This document shows positions 10,876-20,580 of a stretch of 64,000 nucleotides of DNA, in pieces (the stretch's first letter is position 1; the number at the start of each line of letters is the position of its first letter). Under the pieces are notes generated by a model, which ran no database searches, was not told the origin of the DNA, and saw only the letters and a program-made list of their open reading frames with translations. A program made the position numbers and the translations under genes. This DNA comes from Colwellia sp. (GTDB lineage: Bacteria > Pseudomonadota > Gammaproteobacteria > Enterobacterales > Alteromonadaceae): positions 682,001 through 746,000 of the forward strand of contig NZ_JABSPA010000002.1 of assembly GCF_013214175.1 (NCBI RefSeq), written 5' to 3'.

Positions 10876-11403
10876 ATGACCATTTTATCTATGATAGTTG
10901 CCACTGCTAATAACAATATCATTGGCAAAGATAATACTATGCCATGGCACTTGCCAGCCGATTTAGCCTACTTCAAAAAAGTGACCTTGGGTAAGCCTAT
11001 TATTATGGGGCGTAAAACCTTTGAGTCCATTGGTAGGGCTTTACCAGGACGACGTAATATTATTATCTCTCGTGATGAAAACTACAAACCACAAGGCAAA
11101 GGTGCTGATAGTGTCGATACTGTCACTTCAGTTGAGCAAGCACTTGCCTTGGTCGATGGCTCTGATGGTAGTGACGCGGTTGACGAGATTATGGTTATTG
11201 GCGGCGGTGCAATTTATGCGCATTGTTTACCTAAAGCGGATCGATTATATGTCACTCATATTAAAGCGGATATTGCTGGTGACACCCAGTTTCCCAATTA
11301 TGATGATGCTAGCTGGAAAAAGGTCAGCAGTGAAATACGCGACAGTGATGAGAAGAATATCCATCAATTAGATTTTTGTGTCTATGAGCGTACCGCTAAG
11401 TAA
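10876..11403 (+). CDS. folA: Dihydrofolate reductase
   Basis: This 175-residue enzyme reduces dihydrofolate to tetrahydrofolate with NADPH. It shows MIVATANNNIIGKDNTMPWHLPADL with the catalytic acidic residue after LPA, the cofactor segment IIMGRKTFESIGRALPGRRN, and GGGAIYAHCLP. It is about 16 residues longer than E. coli FolA; much of the excess is an acidic, Ser/Gly/Asp-rich loop near residues 93-104, which is the kind of surface insertion seen in cold-adapted enzymes. It is a single gene converging on gltD, sharing a bidirectional terminator. Confidence 0.96.
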   Translation: MTILSMIVATANNNIIGKDNTMPWHLPADLAYFKKVTLGKPIIMGRKTFESIGRALPGRRNIIISRDENYKPQGKGADSVDTVTSVEQALALVDGSDGSDAVDEIMVIGGGAIYAHCLPKADRLYVTHIKADIAGDTQFPNYDDASWKKVSSEIRDSDEKNIHQLDFCVYERTAK

Positions 11404-11452
11404 TTAAACTTAACCTGCTTGTTAGTATCCTTTGACAAGGCATAGAGATAAT

Positions 11453-11485
11453 AAAAAGCTGCACGTTATTAGCGTGCAGCTTTTT
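11453..11485. terminator. Bidirectional terminator between folA and gltD
   Basis: AAAAAGCTGCACG (11453-11465) and CGTGCAGCTTTTT (11473-11485) form a perfect 13-base-pair stem with a 7-base loop, with a T run on either strand, serving both converging genes. Confidence 0.92.
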
Positions 11486-11547
11486 GTTTATTAAGTGCTT
11501 AATTAAGGAAATTACCTATTTAGCTAAGGTAACTCACCTAATTATAG

Positions 11548-12996
<1,449 letters not shown>

Positions 12997-15900
12997 CTAA
13001 TTTATCAGAACACGAAGTTCGGCTGTTGAACGACTACGATGACCTAAGAGGGTTTTAACATCGGTAGCACTGGGTTTGATTAATTTAAATAATGGCGAGA
13101 ATTTATCAAAGTTTTGCAAAATTTCTTGCGCACGTAAGCTGCCAGTTTCGTTAAAATGTTTATCGATAATGCCACGTAAATGTTCTTGATGAATGGCTAA
13201 GTCGCCCATCTCTAACATTTCAATGGATTCTTTATTCAAACGAATATCTAAATCACCAGTTTCATCTAAGACATAAGCAAAGCCACCGGTCATGCCTGCG
13301 CCAAAGTTAACACCAACATCGCCAATAACGGTTACTATACCGCCAGTCATGTATTCACATGCGTGATCACCGGTGCCTTCAATAACGGCAAGACAACCTG
13401 AGTTACGCACGGCAAAACGTTCTCCTGCACGTCCTGCAGCGTATAACTTTCCGCCCGTTGCTCCGTATAAACAAGTATTACCCATAATAGGAGTTTGATG
13501 GCTTAAATAATCAACACCGACAGGTGCTTTGATAGTTAATTGACCACCAGCCATGCCTTTACCTACATAATCGTTGGCATCACCAGTTAAGATCATGTTT
13601 AATCCACCAGCATTCCAAACACCAAAACTTTGTCCAGCAGTGCCAGATAAATGTAAGGTGATAGGCGCAGGTGCCATGCCTTGATCGCCATGTTGGCGAG
13701 CAATTTCGCCGGAAAGCATTGCACCGACAGAACGATCGGTATTTTGAATGTTAAATCTATATTCGCCACCTTTACTGTGAGCAACAGCATCACTTGCAGT
13801 ACTCAAGATCTTCTTATTCAATTCACCCTGATCAAAAGCGGTGTTTTCTTCAGTTTTATATAATGCAGTGTTGTCACCCGCAATAACTGGCGCGATAATA
13901 GGTGATAAATCAAGCTTTTGTTGCTTAGCACTAACGCCTTCAATTTGTGATAATAAATCAACACGACCAATCAACGCCGTTAAGCTTTCAACGCCTAAAC
14001 GAGCTAATATTTCACGGACATCACGAGCAATAAATTTAAAATAATTCATTACTTGCTCAGGCATACCTTTAAAGAATTCGTCTCGCAGTACTTGATCTTG
14101 CGTGGCAACACCGGTAGCACAGTTATTTAAGTGACAAATTCGCAAGAATTTACACCCTAAAGCCACCATAGGTGCGGTACCAAAACCAAAGCTTTCAGCG
14201 CCTAAAATAGCGGCTTTAACAATGTCGGTACCTGTTTTTAAACCACCATCAACCTGTAAACGTACTTTATGACGTAAACCATTGGTCACTAAGGCTTGTT
14301 GCGCTTCAGCTAGACCTAGCTCCCATGGACAACCGGCATATTTAACCGAGGTTAATGGACTAGCAGCGGTGCCGCCGTCATAACCCGATATGGTAATAAA
14401 GTCAGCGTAAGCTTTAGCAACACCGGCAGCAATAGTACCAACGCCTGGGCCTGAGACTAATTTAACTGAAATAACCGCTTTTGGATTTACTTGTTTTAAA
14501 TCAAAAATTAGCTGGGCTAAATCTTCAATAGAATAAATGTCATGATGTGGTGGTGGTGAAATTAAGGTCACCCCTGGCACTGAGTAACGTAATTTAGCAA
14601 TTAAAGGTGATACTTTATCACCCGGCAATTGGCCACCTTCACCGGGTTTTGCTCCTTGCGCTACTTTAATTTGCAATACGTCAGCATTCACTAAGTAATG
14701 TGGCGTAACACCAAAACGACCGGAAGCAATTTGTTTGATACGTGAATTTTTAACGGTACCAAAGCGGCGTTCATCTTCACCACCTTCGCCAGAATTTGAG
14801 CTGCCGCCTAAACGATTCATCGCTATGGCTAGCGCTTCATGTGCTTCAGGGCTTAATGCACCAATTGACATAGCCGCGCTATCGAAGCGTTTAAACATTT
14901 CACTTTCTGGTTCGACTTTATCAAGGGCTATTGGCGTACAATCATCTTTGAGTTTCAGTAAATCACGAAGCGTAGCAATAGGGCGTTGATCTACTTCATC
15001 AGCAAATTTTCGGTAATCGCTATAATTACCGGTATTTACTGCGCGTTGTAAATGGTTAACGACGTCGGGATTGTATGAATGATACTCACCATCGTGCACA
15101 TATTTTAATAAACCACCATGAGACATTTTTTTATGAGCTAAAAATGCGTTACGCGCTAAATTAATACCGTCTTGCTCGATATCGCTAAAGTCAGCGCCTT
15201 TAATACGGCTAGGTAAGTCGCTAAAACACAACTGCATAATGTTATCGTTAAGGCCGATAATTTCGAATAAACCGGCACAGCGATAACTGGCAATAGTGGA
15301 AATACCCATTTTAGAGAGTATTTTCAATAGGCCTTTGTTAATACCTTCTCGGTAGCTAACAATAGCGTCACGGGCAGTCATTTCTATTTGCCCTTGTGTG
15401 ACTAACTGCTCAATGGTTTCAAAAGCTAAATACGGATAAATTGCCGTTGCACCTAAACCTAATAATACTGCATATTGATGAGAGTCTCGTACTGAACCCG
15501 TCTCAACAATAATGTTGGAGTCACAACGTAATTGTTCATCCACTAAACGTTTTTGCACAGCGCCAACAATCATAGCGGCGGGGATCACTAATAAATCAGG
15601 CTCAATATTTCTATCTGAGAACACTAAAATAACGGTATTTTTATTACGTACCAAATCGACTGCATGATCACAAAGACGAATAATTGCTGCTTCTAAACCT
15701 TCTGTACGGTCATAATGCAATGATAAAGTATCAGAGCGATAATGTTCTGGATCTAATTCACGTAGCTGTTTTAACCCGGTATACATTAGTACCGGAGTAG
15801 AAAATAGAATCCGATCGGCATGGCCTGAGGTTTCGTTAAAAACATTATGCTCACGACCAATACAGGTGCCGAGTGACATAACATAACGCTCACGCAAAGG

Positions 15901-17457
15901 ATCAATTGGCGGGTTAGTTACTTGGGCAAACTGCTGACGAAAATAGTCATATAAGGTGCGGCTTTTACTTGATAGTACCGCCATCGGGGTATCGTCACCC
16001 ATTGAGCCGGTAGCTTCTTGACCATTTTCCGCTAATGTTCTGATCACTTGCTGAATTTCTTCATAACTGTAATTAAACATTTTGTGATACTGAGCCATTT
16101 CTTTATCAGTAAATGCGCGGGTACCAATTAAATTTGCTTCCAGTTCATCAAACGGTACTAAGTGACGGATGTTTTTATCTAACCACTCACGATATGGATG
16201 ACGCTCTTTTAAGTCATTATCAATATCGGCTGAATGAAAAATTTTACCGGTATAGGTATCAATGGCGAGCATTTCACCGGGGCCGACACGACCTTTTTCT
16301 ACCACTTCATCTTCGCTGTAATCCCAAATACCGACTTCTGAGGCAAGGGTAATAAAACCATTACGAGTAATAACGTAACGGGCCGGGCGTAAACCGTTTC
16401 TATCTAGGTTACATGCAACATGACGACCATTGGTCATTACTACGCCTGCAGGGCCATCCCATGGTTCCATGTGCATAGAGTTAAATTCATAAAAAGCACG
16501 TAAGTCATCGTCCATTAACGGGCTATTTTGCCATGCAGGTGGCATTAATAAACGCATAGCACGGTATAAATCCATACCACCGGCTAAAAATAGCTCAAGC
16601 ATATTATCTAATGACGATGAGTCTGAGCCGGTTTGGCCGACAAAAGGTGCTGCATCTTGTAAATCAGGTAATAACGGAGATTTAAAGCGATAGGTACGCG
16701 CACGTGCCCATTGGCGATTACCATTGATGGTATTAATCTCACCATTATGTGCCAGATAGCGGAAAGGTTGTGCTAAATGCCATTCTGGCGAAGTATTGGT
16801 AGAAAAGCGCTGATGGAAAACACAGATAGCGCTTTGCATGCGAATATCAGCTAGATCTAAATAAAAATTTGCCAAATCTTTTGGCATCATTAGACCTTTA
16901 TAAATAGTGACCAAGCAAGACAAACTCGCCACATAAAACTTTTCGTCGGTAATACGTTTTTCAGCACGACGACGTGCCATATATAAGCGACGTTCTAAGT
17001 CGCGATTACGCCAACCTGGAGGCGCATCAACAAATACTTGTTCAATATTGGGTAAGTTGCCTTGGGCTATTTCCCCAAGTACAGAGGTATCAATAGGCAC
17101 TGTACGCCAGCCAACTAAAGTTAAACTCTCATTGGCTAACTCTTCTTCTAATACTTTTTTACAGAGTGCAGCTTCAATCGGATCAGTGTTTAGGAAAATC
17201 ATGCCGACAGCATATTTTTTACCTAGCTTCCAGTTATTGTCTGCGGCTACGGCGCGAAAGAAGCTATCTGGTTTTTGTAATAACAAACCACAGCCGTCAC
17301 CTGTTTTACCATCACTGGCGATACCACCACGATGTTGCATACGATCTAAAGCGGAAATAGCGGTCTTAATTAGTTTGTGACTGGTTTCACCGTGTTGATG
17401 GGCAATTAAACCAAAACCACAGTTGTCTTTTTGGACGCTATGATCATAAAGCTGCAT
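12997..17457 (-). CDS. gltB: Glutamate synthase (NADPH), large subunit
   Basis: This 1486-residue alpha subunit makes two glutamates from glutamine and 2-oxoglutarate. An N-terminal class II glutamine amidotransferase domain (about 13-410) would start at Cys13 (CGFGLIAH) after removal of a 12-residue propeptide, by analogy with E. coli GltB. The FMN-binding synthase domain (about 840-1210) includes the 3Fe-4S ligands in CKFLRICHLNNC, and a C-terminal GXGXG beta-helix domain ends the protein. With gltD immediately downstream it forms the ammonium assimilation operon. Its long upstream region is described separately. Confidence 0.98.
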   Translation of the reverse strand: MQLYDHSVQKDNCGFGLIAHQHGETSHKLIKTAISALDRMQHRGGIASDGKTGDGCGLLLQKPDSFFRAVAADNNWKLGKKYAVGMIFLNTDPIEAALCKKVLEEELANESLTLVGWRTVPIDTSVLGEIAQGNLPNIEQVFVDAPPGWRNRDLERRLYMARRRAEKRITDEKFYVASLSCLVTIYKGLMMPKDLANFYLDLADIRMQSAICVFHQRFSTNTSPEWHLAQPFRYLAHNGEINTINGNRQWARARTYRFKSPLLPDLQDAAPFVGQTGSDSSSLDNMLELFLAGGMDLYRAMRLLMPPAWQNSPLMDDDLRAFYEFNSMHMEPWDGPAGVVMTNGRHVACNLDRNGLRPARYVITRNGFITLASEVGIWDYSEDEVVEKGRVGPGEMLAIDTYTGKIFHSADIDNDLKERHPYREWLDKNIRHLVPFDELEANLIGTRAFTDKEMAQYHKMFNYSYEEIQQVIRTLAENGQEATGSMGDDTPMAVLSSKSRTLYDYFRQQFAQVTNPPIDPLRERYVMSLGTCIGREHNVFNETSGHADRILFSTPVLMYTGLKQLRELDPEHYRSDTLSLHYDRTEGLEAAIIRLCDHAVDLVRNKNTVILVFSDRNIEPDLLVIPAAMIVGAVQKRLVDEQLRCDSNIIVETGSVRDSHQYAVLLGLGATAIYPYLAFETIEQLVTQGQIEMTARDAIVSYREGINKGLLKILSKMGISTIASYRCAGLFEIIGLNDNIMQLCFSDLPSRIKGADFSDIEQDGINLARNAFLAHKKMSHGGLLKYVHDGEYHSYNPDVVNHLQRAVNTGNYSDYRKFADEVDQRPIATLRDLLKLKDDCTPIALDKVEPESEMFKRFDSAAMSIGALSPEAHEALAIAMNRLGGSSNSGEGGEDERRFGTVKNSRIKQIASGRFGVTPHYLVNADVLQIKVAQGAKPGEGGQLPGDKVSPLIAKLRYSVPGVTLISPPPHHDIYSIEDLAQLIFDLKQVNPKAVISVKLVSGPGVGTIAAGVAKAYADFITISGYDGGTAASPLTSVKYAGCPWELGLAEAQQALVTNGLRHKVRLQVDGGLKTGTDIVKAAILGAESFGFGTAPMVALGCKFLRICHLNNCATGVATQDQVLRDEFFKGMPEQVMNYFKFIARDVREILARLGVESLTALIGRVDLLSQIEGVSAKQQKLDLSPIIAPVIAGDNTALYKTEENTAFDQGELNKKILSTASDAVAHSKGGEYRFNIQNTDRSVGAMLSGEIARQHGDQGMAPAPITLHLSGTAGQSFGVWNAGGLNMILTGDANDYVGKGMAGGQLTIKAPVGVDYLSHQTPIMGNTCLYGATGGKLYAAGRAGERFAVRNSGCLAVIEGTGDHACEYMTGGIVTVIGDVGVNFGAGMTGGFAYVLDETGDLDIRLNKESIEMLEMGDLAIHQEHLRGIIDKHFNETGSLRAQEILQNFDKFSPLFKLIKPSATDVKTLLGHRSRSTAELRVLIN

Positions 17458-17821
17458 GTTTTTCTCCTAATAATAAGCCAACTTACTCACAGGACAGACA
17501 AAGAAGAATAAAGGCATGGAAAAAATGCATAAATACTCCTCTTATTAAGTAAGTGGACATTCAACATTACTCAGTTATAGGGCAAACGTCAATTAAAATA
17601 GAGCTTTTGCTCGTAATTAATTTACATCTTTTTACTGTTTTGTAATCGGCTAATGAAATTAACTATTTGTATCTCATTGTTTGTCAAGGCTTTGTTGTTT
17701 TGTTGATGTGTTTAGTCTTTCATATAGTGAAATTTTATGAAATAAAATTACATTATGGTGGGCTTTATAGTTCGTGGTTATATTCAGTATTTATGCAGTT
17801 TATGGTTTGTTTTTGTTGCTA

Positions 17822-17980
17822 ATACCAATTTCATTAAATTATTGCCCACTTGTGCTGGTTAAAATACTCCAAGGCGGCGTTACTCTCAATCCCAATAGCC
17901 TGCTATTGCTCAATCAAGCGCCTTGCCATGATTTATTTTCCCTACTCACAACAAGATCACAAACTCAATGAAAATGGTAT
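17822..17980. repeat. MITE-like palindromic element with terminal inverted repeats
   Basis: The ends ATACCAATTTCATTAA and TCAATGAAAATGGTAT are inverted copies of each other at 14 of 16 positions. Further nested inverted pairs lie inside: CAAGGCG with CGCCTTG, and CAATAGC with GCTATTG around a two-base centre, so the element can fold into one long hairpin. It has no coding capacity. A 36-base sequence very like its right end recurs at 32122-32157, which shows it is interspersed. No clear target-site duplication is visible. Confidence 0.75.
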
Positions 17981-18008
17981 AACGCAAAAATTGCAGCAAT
18001 AAAAACAA

Positions 18009-18040
18009 AAAAGCCAATAGTGATATCACTATTGGCTTTT
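18009..18040. terminator. Perfect 32-base palindrome, terminator of folE2
   Basis: AAAAGCCAATAGTGAT is followed directly by its exact reverse complement. On the minus strand it ends in T residues 28 bases after the folE2 stop. It can also act on the plus strand. Confidence 0.8.
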
Positions 18041-18067
18041 AGCATGTTGAAAGGGGTTGGTTATAGC

Positions 18068-18994
18068 CTAAGGCTGATAGCCGCCCTCGATGCCCTTGGT
18101 AGTGATACTAACAGCGTCGTGAGCATGCAGTGACTCTAGGTGATTGATGCGTAACCAGAAGTCATCGAAAGTAGCTATTTGATTGATACTGTATTGTAAG
18201 CGACGTGCTGCGTCTTCACAAAACATTAGGTTTTGGCCATTAAGACGAGCAAACTCTTGTTCATCTTCGCGCTTAACTGCGGCTTGTACTGGTGTTTTCA
18301 ATGAGTTTTCAATAAGGTCAACTAACTCAGTAATAGGGAAATCATTAACACTAGAATTAAGCTTCACCTTTACTTCCGCAACTGAGCGTTGTGAATGTGG
18401 TGTGGCGACAATACCGTCAGTGCTGCCAAGCCAATCATGAACATCGGTTAAGGCAAATTCACTTTGTTGGACAAACTTATCGTGGAAGGCTTTTTGTATT
18501 AATTGACGAGCTAAGGCAGCAGAGCAAGGACAAGTTGATGAATAGGGGACATCAACGGTTAACTCTATTGTGAGTTTGCCTTTATTTAAGTAACCAGTAA
18601 GTGTTACTGGATAGGCTTTCCAGCCTTCTTTACCACTTATTAATGACTTTCTGCGTAAGTGATATTCAAAGTTAAATTGCACTTTAGCTTGATCACTTAA
18701 CTCTTGATGACTACTAATAAAGCCATCAAGTAAGCTGACTAAGCTTTGATAATTAAGCACATTACTTGTAGATAACTCATCGATAAGTAAGTAAAGGCGA
18801 GACATATGTATACCTTTAGCTTGTGCGTCTTTTAAATTGACGAAGGCATCTATATGAGCTGAGACCATACGCTCGCCTTGGTCTTTTGAAGCGACCATAA
18901 TAGGCATTTCAATGTTACTCATGCCGACCCAGTCAAGTGTACCTTCGGTTTGAGCTGTTGTATGGTTGGCGATATCTGGCATTGATGTCGTCAT
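18068..18994 (-). CDS. folE2: GTP cyclohydrolase I, FolE2 type (IB)
   Basis: This 308-residue enzyme converts GTP to dihydroneopterin triphosphate, the first step of folate synthesis, using a T-fold enzyme unrelated in sequence to the zinc-dependent FolE. Family hallmarks are the N-terminal [11 protein letters not shown] segment, a central RKSLISG-type region and the catalytic-site cysteine in [13 protein letters not shown]. FolE2 tolerates other metals and is commonly induced in zinc starvation via Zur. A Fur-type box lies about 100 bases upstream of the start. It is monocistronic and divergent from hptA. Confidence 0.95.
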   Translation of the reverse strand: MTTSMPDIANHTTAQTEGTLDWVGMSNIEMPIMVASKDQGERMVSAHIDAFVNLKDAQAKGIHMSRLYLLIDELSTSNVLNYQSLVSLLDGFISSHQELSDQAKVQFNFEYHLRRKSLISGKEGWKAYPVTLTGYLNKGKLTIELTVDVPYSSTCPCSAALARQLIQKAFHDKFVQQSEFALTDVHDWLGSTDGIVATPHSQRSVAEVKVKLNSSVNDFPITELVDLIENSLKTPVQAAVKREDEQEFARLNGQNLMFCEDAARRLQYSINQIATFDDFWLRINHLESLHAHDAVSITTKGIEGGYQP

Positions 18995-19094
18995 TTCGAC
19001 TCCACTTTAAAACGATAGTTATTAACTAAACTCCGAGGGTATTTTTGAAATAAATACGAAGAGTAGATCTAAGGGCGCATATTCTAGCTTATTT

Positions 19095-19113
19095 TTTAAT
19101 GGTAATCATTATT
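19095..19113. promoter_or_regulatory. Fur-like box between folE2 and hptA
   Basis: TTTAATGGTAATCATTATT matches the classical 19-base Fur box (GATAATGATAATCATTATC) at 15 of 19 positions. It lies about 100 bases upstream of folE2 and 130 upstream of hptA, so either gene may be the target. It matches the Zur palindrome much less well. Confidence 0.5.
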
Positions 19114-19243
19114 GTTGTTGCTCTCTAGCTAAAAAACAGCCAGGATTGAAGCCTTTTCTTCTATTTTTCAATAAGTTTGTTTGAGTTATATTACTGCGTT
19201 AATATAGGGCTACTCGTTATTATTTGCCGCAAAAGGTGTGTCT

Positions 19244-19600
19244 GTGGAAACTGAGCAATCAAGTCATTACTTAGATATAGAGTTACTTCAAGGCTATTTA
19301 GACAGTTTGGGTAAACCTATTGTTGAACAGATGTTTGCTTTATATTGTCAGCAGGTAGAGATTTACCTTAATGATATTGAAAGTGCGCAAGTGCATAATT
19401 CACTTGTTGGTTGGCAAGAGCATTGTCACAAAATGAAAGGTGCAGCAGCCAGTGTTGGTATGTACAAATTACATGGCCAGTTAAAATTATTAGAGCACAC
19501 CGATGAGTCACAGCAACAAAAAATTGTTTTATTAACCGAGTTAAAGTTGGCAAATGAACAAGCAATGCTTGCTTTCAAAGATTGGTTGGCAAGTCGTTAG
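19244..19600 (+). CDS. hptA: Stand-alone histidine phosphotransfer protein HptA
   Basis: This 118-residue protein is a single HPt domain with the phospho-acceptor His62 in EHCHKMKGAAASVGM, very like the C-terminal HPt domain of E. coli ArcB (HKIKGAAGSVGL). In Shewanella a separate HptA relays phosphate from a hybrid kinase to ArcA; here arcA converges on this gene 122 bases away. The frame is open from GTG 19238, but the AAGG there is only one base away, while GTG 19244 has it at seven bases and is preferred. No kinase or receiver domain is present. The partner kinase is inferred to be the hybrid kinase at 2158-5583. Confidence 0.88.
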   Translation: METEQSSHYLDIELLQGYLDSLGKPIVEQMFALYCQQVEIYLNDIESAQVHNSLVGWQEHCHKMKGAAASVGMYKLHGQLKLLEHTDESQQQKIVLLTELKLANEQAMLAFKDWLASR

Positions 19601-19632
19601 TTATAAATAAGTTACAGGGAGGGTTGTAATTC

Positions 19633-19670
19633 AGCAGCCCTTTTCTTAATTATTGAAATGATGGGCTGCT
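19633..19670. terminator. Hairpin between hptA and arcA
   Basis: AGCAGCCC (19633-19640) and GGGCTGCT (19663-19670) form a perfect 8-base-pair stem with a 22-base loop. There is no T run, so termination is uncertain. Confidence 0.4.
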
Positions 19671-19671
19671 T

Positions 19672-19701
19672 ACTTAACTTAACTTAACTTAACTTAACTT
19701 A
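19672..19701. repeat. Pentanucleotide tandem repeat (ACTTA)x6
   Basis: Six perfect contiguous copies of ACTTA lie in the short region between the converging hptA and arcA stops. Confidence 0.95.
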
Positions 19702-19722
19702 ATTTAGTTAGTTAAGCGGCTC

Positions 19723-20424
19723 TTAATCTAGTGTACCGACAAAACGATAACCTTCACCATGAATGGTGTTAATAAGCTCAGGAGTATTTTTATTCATTTC
19801 AAAGTGTTTACGCAAGCGTCTTATGGTGACATCAACCGTACGGTCATTGGAGCGTAAATCTCTACCTGTCATTTCTTTAATCAGTTGTTGGCGAGTAATA
19901 ATTTTACCGGAATTTTTTATAAGTAAGCTTAATGCTCTGTATTCACCGCGAGGAATCGCAATAACTTCACCGTCTGGGCTAGTCATTTGTCTGGAGTTAC
20001 CATCCAAAGTCCACTGATTGAAACTAACCACGCTTTGTACAACTTCAGTATTTGATTGACCAATGCGACTTAAAATATTTCGTGCTCTGATAGTCAATTC
20101 ACGAGGGTTGAATGGTTTAGTTAAATAATCATCAGCACCAATTTCTAAACCAAGTATTTTATCAATGTCGCTATCTCGACCCGTTAGGAAAATCAAACCT
20201 AAGTCTTTATTGGCGGTTAATTCTCTTGCTAATAACAAGCCATTTTTTCCAGGTAAATTAATATCCATAATGACTAGGTTGATGGTATTTAGTTTCAGCT
20301 GCTCAGCCATACTATCGCCATCAACAGCTTCGAAAACAATATAACCTTCAGCTTCAAATAAATTGCGTAAGTTAAAGCGGGTGACATCTTCATCTTCTAC
20401 AACTAAGATTTGATAAGTTTGCAT
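19723..20424 (-). CDS. arcA: Response regulator ArcA
   Basis: This 233-residue OmpR/PhoB-type regulator matches ArcA over both domains. The receiver (1-120) has the acidic pair E10/D11, phospho-acceptor Asp54 in [20 protein letters not shown], and the ArcA-specific [21 protein letters not shown]. The C-terminal winged helix contains [11 protein letters not shown] and [14 protein letters not shown]. It controls respiratory and TCA genes in response to redox state. It converges on hptA and has two ArcA-like boxes in its own upstream region. No ArcB-type kinase with all domains fused is in the window. Confidence 0.96.
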   Translation of the reverse strand: MQTYQILVVEDEDVTRFNLRNLFEAEGYIVFEAVDGDSMAEQLKLNTINLVIMDINLPGKNGLLLARELTANKDLGLIFLTGRDSDIDKILGLEIGADDYLTKPFNPRELTIRARNILSRIGQSNTEVVQSVVSFNQWTLDGNSRQMTSPDGEVIAIPRGEYRALSLLIKNSGKIITRQQLIKEMTGRDLRSNDRTVDVTIRRLRKHFEMNKNTPELINTIHGEGYRFVGTLD

Positions 20425-20489
20425 AGTGGAATTTACCTAATATTTTAAATGGCTATTGTGATTATTATTTTTTTAATGGGTAGAACTGG

Positions 20490-20504
20490 TGTAATCAGAT
20501 TACA
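20490..20504. promoter_or_regulatory. Perfect 15-base palindrome upstream of arcA
   Basis: TGTAATC-A-GATTACA has seven-base arms, also fits a T-N11-A arrangement, and overlaps the edge of the second ArcA-like box. It lies 66-80 bases upstream of the arcA start codon. Confidence 0.45.
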
Positions 20505-20532
20505 TATATTTAACTATTTACATTTATTTAAC
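20500..20532 (-). promoter_or_regulatory. Two ArcA-like direct-repeat boxes upstream of arcA
   Basis: On the arcA coding strand GTTAAATAAATGTAA (20532-20518) matches the E. coli ArcA consensus GTTAATTAAATGTTA at 13 of 15 positions, and GTTAAATATATGTAA (20514-20500) matches at 12 of 15. The two boxes repeat with an 18-base period, and within each the half repeats are 11 bases apart, as known for ArcA. Confidence 0.55.
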
Positions 20533-20580
20533 TATTTTAGTCAAGTGAAAATGAAAAAACAATTTTTAAAGGCTTTTATT

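Larger units (their letters stand above)
17458..18067. other. Long intergenic region between gltB and folE2
   Basis: About 610 bases without a convincing gene. The gltB-proximal 300 bases must hold the gltB promoter but I could not choose one. The middle holds a MITE-like palindromic element (17822-17980), inside which a 65-codon open frame (17774-17971) is only a by-product. The folE2-proximal end holds a perfect-palindrome terminator (18009-18040). Confidence 0.7.

Noticed and set aside
17774..17971. 65-codon open frame between gltB and folE2
   Set aside because: Most of it lies inside the palindromic repeat element, it has no ribosome binding site and no recognisable protein features.
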